Of a DNA stretch of 64,000 nucleotides, positions 53,551 through 60,806 are shown piece after piece. The notes under the pieces were generated by a model, which ran no database searches, was not told where the DNA came from, and was given only the letters and a program-made list of their open reading frames with translations. A program made the position numbers and the translations under genes. The stretch comes from Nucisporomicrobium flavum (lineage in GTDB: Bacteria; Actinomycetota; Actinomycetes; Mycobacteriales; Micromonosporaceae), in assembly GCF_016464385.1 (NCBI RefSeq), contig NZ_JADMLH010000023.1:53152-117151 (forward strand), read 5' to 3'. The first letter of the stretch is position 1, and each line of letters starts with the position of its first letter.

Positions 53551-54187
53551 GAGCCACCCCGCGGAACCGTCCCCGGCTTCCCGTGAACTCCGGCATGGTG
53601 ACCTCTCCCTCCGCCGCGATCCCATCTCGGCGAAGAACGGTCGTGAAGGTCTCGACCATGATCCGGAGGTTCAGCCGCAACGTCCGGTGGTCGACGTACC
53701 AGACGTCGAGGTCGAACTTGTCCTCCCAGGACAGGGAGTTCCGGCCCCGCACCTGAGCCAGCCCCGTCAGCCCAGGCCGCACCTCATGTCGGCGAGCCTG
53801 CGTAGGCGTGTAGAGATCGAGATACCGCACGAGCAACGGTCGAGGCCCGACCAAGCTCATGTCGCCCTTCAAGATGTTGATGAAGGTCGGCAGCTCATCC
53901 ACGCTGGTAGCCCGCAGAATCCGCCCCAGCCGAGTCATCCGGTCAGCGTCAGTAATCAGCCCACGGGCATGATCCACATCCCGCATGGTCCGGAACTTGA
54001 CCATCGTGAAGACCCGGCCATGCAGGCCAGGCCGTGCCTGGCGGAAGAAGACCGGCGTCCCCAGCCGCCAGGCGACCAGAACCGCCACCGCCAGGATGAG
54101 CGGCGCGGTCAGCGTCAGCATCGCCAGCGAGACCACGATGTCGACCGTTCGCTGGATCCGGTCGTGCAGGCGTACGCGGTCGATCAT
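53543..54187 (-). CDS. PglC-like initiating phosphoglycosyltransferase
   Basis: 214 aa, ATG overlapping the aminotransferase stop (TGATG), GGAGG upstream. One N-terminal helix (VDIVVSLAMLTLTAPLILAV), then PVFFRQARPGLHGRVFTMVK, RTMRD, LRATSVDELPTFINILKGD, SLVGPRPLL and RPGLTGLAQVRGRN, the monotopic PGT signature. It transfers a phospho-sugar to undecaprenyl phosphate, the first step. Short, like PglC. Its sugar would be the one made by PglF/E/D. Confidence 0.88.
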   Translation of the reverse strand: MIDRVRLHDRIQRTVDIVVSLAMLTLTAPLILAVAVLVAWRLGTPVFFRQARPGLHGRVFTMVKFRTMRDVDHARGLITDADRMTRLGRILRATSVDELPTFINILKGDMSLVGPRPLLVRYLDLYTPTQARRHEVRPGLTGLAQVRGRNSLSWEDKFDLDVWYVDHRTLRLNLRIMVETFTTVLRRDGIAAEGEVTMPEFTGSRGRFRGVARV

Positions 54188-55314
54188 CAGTTCCTCCCCA
54201 GGAACTCCGTGATGGTCTCGAGGATTCGCTGCCGGTCGTGCTCGGTCAGGACCGAGCCGCTGGGAAGCGTGAGGCCCTGCTCGAACAGCCGCTCCGACGC
54301 CCCGCTCAGGACGGCCCGCGCCCCGGCGAAGACCGGCTGGAGGTGCATGGGTTTGAAGACCGGCCGGGTTTCGATGTTCTGGCCGGCCAGGTGCTGGGCC
54401 AGGTCCGAGGCTTGCCATCCGGCCCTCGAGGGGTCGACGACGATGCTGGTGAGCCAGCAGTTGGCCTCGTCGTCCGCGCCCAGCAGCTCAACACCATCAA
54501 CGCTGGCGAAGACCTTCGCGTACGCGTCTCGCAGGGCGCGGCGGCGGGCGATCATCTCGTCCAGGCGGCTCAGTTGGGCCCGGCCGAGGGCGGCCAGGAG
54601 GTTGCTGAGCCGGTAGTTGTAGCCGATCTCCTCGTGCTGGTAGTGCGGGACCGGTTGCCTGGCCTGGGTGGACAGGTGCCGGCAGCGCTCGATCAGCGCG
54701 CGGTTGTCCGACAGCAGCATTCCGCCGCCGGACGTTGTCATTATCTTGTTGCCGTTGAAGGAAATCACGCCGGCTGCGCCGAATGAGCCGGCCGGTCGAC
54801 CCCGATAGGAGGAGCCGAGAGATTCGGCCGCGTCTTCGATGAGGGGTACGCCGAACTGGTCACACAAAGGGATTAGCTCGTTGTAGTCGGCGCAGGTGCC
54901 GAACAGGTCGACCGGCATGACCGCACCGATGGTCCGGCCTTCGGCGCGGAGCTCCGCGATGGTTTGCGCGACCAGAACCGGGTCGATGTTGCCGGTCTGC
55001 GGATCGCAGTCCACGAAGACTGGGTCCGCCCCGGTATACGCGACTGCGTTGGCGGTGGCGGCGAACGTCAGCGTGGGGACGATGACCGCCTGACCTGCGC
55101 TGGCGCCGCACGCGAGGAGCGCGAGGTGGAGGCCGGCCGTGCCGGAGCTGACCGCGACGGCATGGGCGACTCCGGCGCGGGCGGCGACCTCGCGTTCGAA
55201 GGCGTCGACCGCGGGGCCGGCCGGGGCGACCCATCCGGAGCGGAGGGCCTCGACGACGTATGCCTCCTCGAGTTCACCGACGTCGGGGGCGGACAGGAGG
55301 ATTCGTCCGGTCAT
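54187..55314 (-). CDS. DegT/DnrJ PLP aminotransferase, PglE-like
   Basis: 375 aa. VSSGTAGLHLALLACGA, PTLTFAATANAVAYTGA, IEDAAESLGSSYRG, internal aldimine Lys190 in ISFNGNKIMTTSGGG, and NYRLSNLLAALGRAQL. PglE-type enzymes aminate UDP-4-keto-6-deoxy-GlcNAc, then PglD acetylates. First gene of the minus-strand operon with PglC- and PglD-like genes. Confidence 0.88.
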   Translation of the reverse strand: MTGRILLSAPDVGELEEAYVVEALRSGWVAPAGPAVDAFEREVAARAGVAHAVAVSSGTAGLHLALLACGASAGQAVIVPTLTFAATANAVAYTGADPVFVDCDPQTGNIDPVLVAQTIAELRAEGRTIGAVMPVDLFGTCADYNELIPLCDQFGVPLIEDAAESLGSSYRGRPAGSFGAAGVISFNGNKIMTTSGGGMLLSDNRALIERCRHLSTQARQPVPHYQHEEIGYNYRLSNLLAALGRAQLSRLDEMIARRRALRDAYAKVFASVDGVELLGADDEANCWLTSIVVDPSRAGWQASDLAQHLAGQNIETRPVFKPMHLQPVFAGARAVLSGASERLFEQGLTLPSGSVLTEHDRQRILETITEFLGRN

Positions 55315-55356
55315 CGTGGTGCATCCTTTCCGGAGCGCTCAGAGAAGGGGAAGCCG

Positions 55357-55938
55357 TTGACGGCCGATCGATTCGGAATGCTTTTCGTGTGCCATGCGAA
55401 CCTGTGCCGCTCACCTTTGGCGGAGCGGCTTGCGCGCCGTGCTTTCGACGACGCGTTCGGCACTGCAGCGGCCGAAGTCGTCACGGCGAGCGCCGGCACG
55501 AGGGCGTACGATGGCTCGCCCATGCACCGTGGCAGCGCCCAGGTGCTGGCTGAGTGCGGCGTCGATGCGGAAGGCTTCGTCAGCCGTACGGTCAATGCCG
55601 CGATCTTGCGGGGCGCCGACCTGGTGTTGACCGCCACGCGGGACCAGCGGTCGGCCTGCCTCACGCTCGAGCCGAGCGCCGTCCGTCGCATTTTCACGCT
55701 GCGGCAGTTCGCTCGCTTCGCCGCTGCGGTGCCGCCCATCACCGACGGCACGGTTCCCGGTCGGCTGCGGCGGCTGGTGGGCGAGGTCAATGCCAGCCGG
55801 CACCTTGCTCCGGGCGTACCCGGGGATGCGGATGATCTTCCCGACCCGGTGAACCAGCCGATCGACGCCTTCCGCGTCTGCGCGGAAGATGTTTGGGGGT
55901 CGTTGCGGACGATCGTCGGGGTCATCGGTGCCGCTTGA
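55357..55938 (+). CDS. Low-molecular-weight protein-tyrosine phosphatase
   Basis: 193 aa from a TTG with AAGGGG upstream (ATG 55378 is the alternative). P-loop VCHANLCRSPLAERL (CX5R, Cys12-Arg18) and the general acid in DDLPDPVN near the C-terminus. It should remove phosphate from the Tyr cluster of the neighbouring BY-kinase. The two genes converge and overlap by 17 bases. Confidence 0.85.
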   Translation: MTADRFGMLFVCHANLCRSPLAERLARRAFDDAFGTAAAEVVTASAGTRAYDGSPMHRGSAQVLAECGVDAEGFVSRTVNAAILRGADLVLTATRDQRSACLTLEPSAVRRIFTLRQFARFAAAVPPITDGTVPGRLRRLVGEVNASRHLAPGVPGDADDLPDPVNQPIDAFRVCAEDVWGSLRTIVGVIGAA

Positions 55939-57523
55939 TCGGGGGTACGGCGGCCGTGCCCTCGTAGTGACCGTCCTCGACCTTGCGGTAGATGCTCAGG
56001 TCGGTCGTGGGGGTGTCGATGGCGTCCACTGTGCGCTGATGCCGTGACGGCCTGACCTCGGTTCGGACCGGGATGGGGTTGTAGTCCCGCCGGAACGGTG
56101 AGGCGGGCAGCGGCTGGTTGGTCGCCGGTGCCGGCACGCGCGGGGTGGGCGCGGCCACGGCCTCGGGCGCCTCGGACGTCTCGGTCGTGTAGCTGTAGTA
56201 GGCGTACGAGCCGGCGCTCTTGGCCGGCGTCATGTTCAGGACGCAGCCGTGCAGCTTGGCGCTGACCTTGGCCAGCGCGGCCGCTGCCGTGGCGGCTTGC
56301 GAGACCGTGGTCTTGGCGTGGCGGGAGACCAGGAGGCAGCCGTCCGCCAGCGTCGACATCACCGCGGCGTCGGTGACCGGCAGCAGGGGCGGCGTGTCGA
56401 TGAGGATGACGTCGAAGGCCGTGCCCAGTGCGGTCAGCAGGTCGGCCATGTTGCCCGAGCCGAGCAGCTCGCTGGGGTTCGGCGGGACGTAGCCGCTGGG
56501 CAGCACCCACAGGCCGCTCTTGCCCCACGACTGCACCACGTCGCGGACTTTCGCCTGGCCGGCGAGCACGTTGGTGAGGCCGACGGCGCCTTCCAGGCCG
56601 AGGTACTCGGCGATGCGCGGGCGGCGCAGGTCGGCGTCGATGATGATGACCCGCTTGCCGGCCTCGGCGAATGCGATGCCGAGGTTGCACACGGTCGTGG
56701 ACTTGCCTTCGCCGGGCAGCGCGCTGCTCACGACGAGGCTGCGCAGCGGCCGGTCCACGTTGACGAACTGGAGGTTGGTGCGCAGCTGGCGCATCGCCTC
56801 GGCGCGGGTCGACTGCGCGCTGCCCTCGGTGATCAGCGGGGCCTTCTCCGCCTTGCGGTCGAACGGGATGGCGCTGAGCACCGGCGCCGACGCCGCGTCG
56901 TGCAGTGCTTCCGGCGTACGGATCGTGCTGTCCAGCGATTCCCGCAGGGCCGCCGCGCCGACACCGATGATCAGACCAAGGGCAACGGCCAACCCCACAT
57001 TGCGTACGGGCTGAGGCGACACGGGCGCATCGGCCAGCTTCGGCTCCGCGATGATCTGTACGCCGACCGTGGATGTCTTCGAGCCGGGCGGGGTCTCGAG
57101 TTTGCTGATCAGCTCGGGGAACTGGGCGGCCAGCCGCTGGGCCAGGCGCAGCGCCCGGGCCCGGTCGGTGTCCGTCACGGTGGCCTCGACGAGGACGGTG
57201 TCCGGCACGACCTGCGCGGTGACCTCGCCTTGGATCTCCTCGGCGGTCAGGCCCGTGGACTCCTGCACGGCGATCGCTTGCGCCAGCCGGTTGCTCGTGA
57301 GCACGTCCACGTACGACTTCACCCGCTGCTGCGCGAACTGCCCGCCCTGGAACGCCTGCGTCACCTCGGTGCCGCGGGTGCTCACGAAGAACGTGACCGA
57401 CGCCGCGTACTTCGGCGGGGTGAGGAGGGTGACGGTGACCGCCACACCGACCGACACCGCGATTGCCCCTGCGACCAGCCACCATCTCTTCCGTACGGCG
57501 CGCAGGTAATCGCGCAGGTCCAT
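55922..57523 (-). CDS. Wzz/BY-kinase polysaccharide chain-length and tyrosine kinase protein
   Basis: 533 aa. Wzz domain with two helices (about 15-35 and 175-193). Kinase part: Walker A SSALPGEGKST (267-276), Walker A' IIIDADLRRP, Walker B VILIDTPP. A Tyr cluster SYAYYSYT (440-445) and later Tyr residues serve as autophosphorylation sites. Fused Wzz+kinase in one chain is the proteobacterial/actinobacterial form. Partner of the LMW phosphatase. Confidence 0.88.
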   Translation of the reverse strand: MDLRDYLRAVRKRWWLVAGAIAVSVGVAVTVTLLTPPKYAASVTFFVSTRGTEVTQAFQGGQFAQQRVKSYVDVLTSNRLAQAIAVQESTGLTAEEIQGEVTAQVVPDTVLVEATVTDTDRARALRLAQRLAAQFPELISKLETPPGSKTSTVGVQIIAEPKLADAPVSPQPVRNVGLAVALGLIIGVGAAALRESLDSTIRTPEALHDAASAPVLSAIPFDRKAEKAPLITEGSAQSTRAEAMRQLRTNLQFVNVDRPLRSLVVSSALPGEGKSTTVCNLGIAFAEAGKRVIIIDADLRRPRIAEYLGLEGAVGLTNVLAGQAKVRDVVQSWGKSGLWVLPSGYVPPNPSELLGSGNMADLLTALGTAFDVILIDTPPLLPVTDAAVMSTLADGCLLVSRHAKTTVSQAATAAAALAKVSAKLHGCVLNMTPAKSAGSYAYYSYTTETSEAPEAVAAPTPRVPAPATNQPLPASPFRRDYNPIPVRTEVRPSRHQRTVDAIDTPTTDLSIYRKVEDGHYEGTAAVPPIKRHR

Positions 57524-57843
57524 CCGGTTGCCTCCTCTATTCGTGTCCCGGTATCCGCCGTCCGGTCAGCCGGAACCGGCCGAACTGCGCATGTGTGGGG
57601 TCATCGGTTGCGCGTTGTCCCGTACGAACCCGCGTGCACAACCGGGGCTCATCACGGTTAACGCCCCATAGCGCTTCCGATGATGGTTTGCCGCGCAGAA
57701 ACTCCGACGGATTCCGGGATTCACCCATAAGAGGCAGCATGAATTTGCCAGCGCCGCTGAGGCCAGGCAAAACCGCTGGTCAGGGCCGTTGTGGCCACAC
57801 GCAACCGATTGACACCCGTGTGTGACCTGCGCTTTGACGAACA

Positions 57844-57869
57844 GCCGATCACCGTGGCCGGTGATCGGC
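57844..57869. promoter_or_regulatory. 10-bp perfect hairpin or operator
   Basis: GCCGATCACC, six-base loop, GGTGATCGGC. May be an operator or an RNA hairpin in the leader of the surface protein gene. Confidence 0.45.
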
Positions 57870-58045
57870 ATTCGGTCGTGTCCGGAATGGTGATGAACCG
57901 ATATCCGGCGCCGATCTTCTGTCCCGCCGGTGGGCGGCCGGCGGTACGTCCCCTCGACCGGGAGGGGGGGTGAGGCCCGGCACCGGAGTTGATCGGGGGA
58001 CATGAGCTTTCCCGGTGCACTCGAACGGCTGACATCGCAACGAGT

Positions 58046-58061
58046 ACGGGCTCGAGCCCGT
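58046..58061. promoter_or_regulatory. 16-base perfect palindrome upstream of the surface protein gene
   Basis: ACGGGCTCGAGCCCGT, followed immediately by TTGAAC (58061-58066), a possible -35 box. A dimeric regulator could bind here. Confidence 0.45.
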
Positions 58062-58101
58062 TGAACGTTGAGCGTTACTACATCATTCGGAAGAGGCAGC
58101 T

Positions 58102-58719
58102 ATGAGCCGCAATCGGGCTATCGCGTTTCTCACCTCGGTCTTCGCCGCCCTGGCGCTGACCATGGGGCTGACGGCCTTCACGGCGACCGCGGCGTCGGCC
58201 ACGCCTGGTGGCTATGGCCAGTACCCCCCGCCGCCGCCGTCGCTGGTGGTCAACAAGGGCGTCGTCAAGTACGGCGTGGTCGTCAAGGCCACCGGCCGCC
58301 AGTACAAGGGCAAGGAGAAGGTGTCCATCACCATCACCTTCCGCCCGAAGAACTCGAACCGCTGGCGGACCGTCAAGACGACCTCCGTGTACGCCGACAA
58401 GAAGGGCAAGTTCACGTACAACGTGAAGACCTTCGCCGCCGGCATGCTCTGCATCACGGCCAAGGGCAAGAGCTCCAAGAAGAGCGCTTCGGCAGCGGTC
58501 TACGTGATCGACAAGAAGAAGGGCGGCGGCTGGACCATCCGCCGCGCGTCCTTCACGACCGGCGCCACCACGGGCGTACAGAACACGCCCGTGTCGGTCA
58601 ACGGCAGTGAGTCGCAGCCGAACGGCGCCTGGCTCGCAGCCGCGGGCCTGGGCGTGCTGGCCCTGGCCGGCAGCACGGTCATCACCCGCCGCACCATGCG
58701 TCGGCGCAAGGTCAGCTGA
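58102..58719 (+). CDS. Cell-surface protein with Ig-like fold and C-terminal anchor
   Basis: 205 aa. AGAGG before the ATG. Signal peptide (VFAALALTMGLTAFTATAASA), a Pro-rich PPPPPS stretch, a beta domain (about 45-150, KVSITITFRPKNSNRWRTV) and a C-terminal helix with basic tail (AGLGVLALAGSTVITRRTMR). The layout resembles sortase substrates, but no LPxTG motif is seen. Likely anchored in the membrane at the cell surface. Confidence 0.72.
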   Translation: MSRNRAIAFLTSVFAALALTMGLTAFTATAASATPGGYGQYPPPPPSLVVNKGVVKYGVVVKATGRQYKGKEKVSITITFRPKNSNRWRTVKTTSVYADKKGKFTYNVKTFAAGMLCITAKGKSSKKSASAAVYVIDKKKGGGWTIRRASFTTGATTGVQNTPVSVNGSESQPNGAWLAAAGLGVLALAGSTVITRRTMRRRKVS

Positions 58720-58740
58720 CACCCTCAGCTGAGCAGCAAG

Positions 58741-58773
58741 CTGGCCCGCATCCCACCCGGGGTTGCGGGCCAG
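58741..58773 (+). terminator. Terminator-like hairpin
   Basis: CTGGCCCGCA paired with TGCGGGCCAG, 13-base loop, 22 bases after the surface protein stop. No T-tract, as is common in high-G+C actinomycetes. Confidence 0.6.
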
Positions 58774-58865
58774 TGGCGTTCCTCCGGCCTGTCACCGTCC
58801 GGCTCGGTCGCCGCGATTTCCTGCCGGCCAGGCACGTCAGCTGCGCGTGGCGACGTGGGCTCGAA

Positions 58866-59270
58866 TCAGCTCGACGCGGGTCCGATGCTGCCTCGCGGCT
58901 CGGGAGCCGGGCCGAAATGGAACGTGCCGCTGAAGTCTCGACCCTGCAATACTGGACCGCTCACCTGCGCCGATCCACTCACCACATTGTGAACGTCACT
59001 CGTCGACGAGGCGGATTTCAGCCACGTTCTCACGTCGGCGTCGAAAACCGGATCACTCTCGGCCTGGCCCGCCAAGACGGCCGAGATGACGCGTGTCGCC
59101 TCTTCACCAACGATCTCTGTCTCACATTGGGCCAGGATTTGTGGTCGATCTTGCCGGCCGACCGTCGCGCGATCAACAAGTGTGCGAAAGGCTTTCCAGG
59201 CGTCCGTTCCCGCGGCCGCAGCAGTGGCAGTCACCGCGGAAGTAATCGCTGCCAGCAGCGCCGGGTCCAT
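58866..59270 (-). CDS. Uncharacterised protein with C-terminal glycine-rich beta motif
   Basis: 134 aa from MDPALLAAIT, with GGGAG before the ATG. An N-terminal Ala-rich helix of the 'effector/adaptor' kind (SAVTATAAAAGTDAWKAF), a helical middle, then a C-terminal motif at 95-119: VVSGSAQVSGPVLQGRDFSG followed by TFHF. A similar VVQxGxxxGxxxF-type motif occurs at the N-terminus of the NB-ARC protein at 60799. Divergent from the DUF6879 operon. Function unknown; perhaps a partner of that protein. Confidence 0.65.
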   Translation of the reverse strand: MDPALLAAITSAVTATAAAAGTDAWKAFRTLVDRATVGRQDRPQILAQCETEIVGEEATRVISAVLAGQAESDPVFDADVRTWLKSASSTSDVHNVVSGSAQVSGPVLQGRDFSGTFHFGPAPEPRGSIGPASS

Positions 59271-59421
59271 GAACTTCTCCCACGTCTGAACTCCCACGGC
59301 GAGATGTCCATACACCCTACCAAGCCCACACCACCCAGACGGCATCCGCCAGCAGACCACTCGCTAGGGTAAAAGATCAGCAGTCCAATGTGGCTACTGG
59401 CCGCAAACAAACACCGGAACC

Positions 59422-59450
59422 TTGACATCCTCTCACGCGGTGACTTAGGG
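59422..59450 (+). promoter_or_regulatory. Promoter of the 59493-62961 operon
   Basis: A perfect TTGACA at 59422-59427, 17 bases, then TTAGGG as a weak -10. It lies in the 222-base divergent gap. The ATG at 59493 follows with a GAGGAG ribosome site. Confidence 0.4.
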
Positions 59451-59492
59451 AGTTCTTATCGATACCTGTCAGCCCTGCGCGAGGAGCCGGCA

Positions 59493-59696
59493 ATGACATT
59501 GAAGGTTGTCAGCACGACCGGGTGCAACGGTGGGACCTGCCCCACCGTCTACGAGACCGAATCCGGCGACTTCATCGTCCAAGGATTCGTGGTCGAGGAC
59601 TCCGGCACCATGGGCGAGATCGGCGTCGTGCCCGCAGGCGAGAGCATCGTCCGCGTGCCGCGACAGTTGCTGAGCAACCTTCCCCACAAGGAGTGA
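59493..59696 (+). CDS. Small protein of unknown function, first gene of the operon
   Basis: 67 aa. GAGGAG precedes the ATG. GCNGGTCPTVYETESGDFIV and GFVVED, VPAGESIVRVPRQLL give a beta-rich small fold with two Cys. It is often this kind of short protein that sits before DUF6879 genes in actinomycetes. It ends one base before the DUF6879 gene. Confidence 0.65.
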   Translation: MTLKVVSTTGCNGGTCPTVYETESGDFIVQGFVVEDSGTMGEIGVVPAGESIVRVPRQLLSNLPHKE

Positions 59697-59697
59697 A

Positions 59698-60237
59698 GTG
59701 GAAGACCCGACGTCATTCGAATATCTCATGGAACACTTCCGCACAGCCGCCTTCAGATTGGAGGTCCGGAGGTCGTACGGCATCCCGTCGGAAGACGCCG
59801 CCTTCCAGACATTTCTAGCCGGCGACGATCCAGGAGCCGATTGGCTGAGCGACTGGCTCGGCGGCGTCCGAGAGAAGACCGCAGCCGGTAGGAGGATCGA
59901 GCGGGTACGGGTCGTCGACGAACCTCCAAGCAACTTCCTGCGCTTCGAGTTGTCCGTCACGCCCTACAACCTCGAGGCGGGAGAAGACATTCGCTATCTG
60001 CCGCGAGGCGCCGCAGAGGAACTCGCGCTCCCGAACGAAGACTTCTGGCTCTTTGACGCTCGCGCTGTCCTCATCCTGAACTTCAATGACGACGATCAGT
60101 TCAGTGGGACGAAACCGATTACCGATCCGGTAAAAGTGGCACCGTACGCTTCGGCCCGCGAAGTGGCGTGGCGAAACGCACTTTCATACCAGGCGTACCT
60201 GTCCATCATGAACAATCAGAAAATTGGGCATAGGTGA
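59698..60237 (+). CDS. DUF6879-family protein
   Basis: 179 aa, GTG start. RTAAFRLEVRRSYGIPSED, GRRIERVRVVDEPPSNFLRF, EAGEDIRYLPRGAAEELALP and EDFWLFDAR match DUF6879. The family is common in actinomycetes next to XRE/DUF397 genes and has no known function. Coupled to the GNAT gene by GTGA. No XRE gene is next to it here. Confidence 0.8.
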   Translation: MEDPTSFEYLMEHFRTAAFRLEVRRSYGIPSEDAAFQTFLAGDDPGADWLSDWLGGVREKTAAGRRIERVRVVDEPPSNFLRFELSVTPYNLEAGEDIRYLPRGAAEELALPNEDFWLFDARAVLILNFNDDDQFSGTKPITDPVKVAPYASAREVAWRNALSYQAYLSIMNNQKIGHR

Positions 60238-60806
60238 CCTCTGTCTGGACCGCAGAACTCATCACCCTGCGCGCAATGTCCGGCGCTGACTGGGAGTATT
60301 ACAGGCGCTTCAACGCCAGCTCTCAGGATTCACGCAGCGTGTACATGATCGAGCCACCGAAATCCGACGAGGCGTACCGGCGCGAGGCCACCGAAGTCGC
60401 CGATAATTTCCCGCGCGGAGACACTCTCGCGCTCGGTATCGAGCGGAACGACCAGCGCATTCTCGTCGGCGCTTGCTCCACCCGAAAGGTCGACCCGAGA
60501 GCCGGCAGCTTTGAGTACGGCGTGGCGATCGAGAGGTCGCACCAGCGGCAAGGCTTCCCCTCTGAGGCAGCCGTGCTGTTGCTTCGGTACATGTTCGACG
60601 AGCGCCGTTATCACAAGTGCACGGTTTCGATCTACGACTTCAACCATGCATCGATCGCCTTGCACGGGTCGCTTGGATTCGTCGACGAGGGACGCCTCCG
60701 AGAGCAGGAGTTCTTTCAAGGCCGTTACTGCGACGTGGTCGTCATGGGCATTCTGGACACCGAGTTCAGAAGAAAGTTTGGCAGCGGCGAGGCTTCAGAT
60801 GACTGA
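60234..60806 (+). CDS. GNAT-family acetyltransferase
   Basis: 190 aa, GTG start. RimJ/RimL-like layout: ELITLRAMSGADWEYY, FEYGVAIERSHQRQGFPSEA (acetyl-CoA loop, Q-x-x-G form), LRYMFDERRYHKCTVSIYDF and ASIALHGSLGFVDEGRLREQ. Substrate unknown. The end overlaps the start of the NB-ARC gene by 8 bases, so the two are coupled. Confidence 0.83.
   Translation: MTSVWTAELITLRAMSGADWEYYRRFNASSQDSRSVYMIEPPKSDEAYRREATEVADNFPRGDTLALGIERNDQRILVGACSTRKVDPRAGSFEYGVAIERSHQRQGFPSEAAVLLLRYMFDERRYHKCTVSIYDFNHASIALHGSLGFVDEGRLREQEFFQGRYCDVVVMGILDTEFRRKFGSGEASDD

Larger units (their letters stand above)
57524..58101. other. 578-base intergenic region without a convincing gene
   Basis: Divergent promoters for the BY-kinase and the surface protein. 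ORFs here are short and lack support. It contains a 10-bp hairpin (57844-57869), a 16-base perfect palindrome (58046-58061) and AT-rich sites. No riboswitch could be recognised. Confidence 0.5.

Noticed and set aside
57566..58003. Minus-strand frames in the 57.5-58.1 kb gap
   Set aside because: Arg/Pro-rich composition, no ribosome site, no recognisable domain.
58102..58719. Sortase substrate
   Set aside because: The C-terminal helix and basic tail fit, but there is no LPxTG or similar motif.
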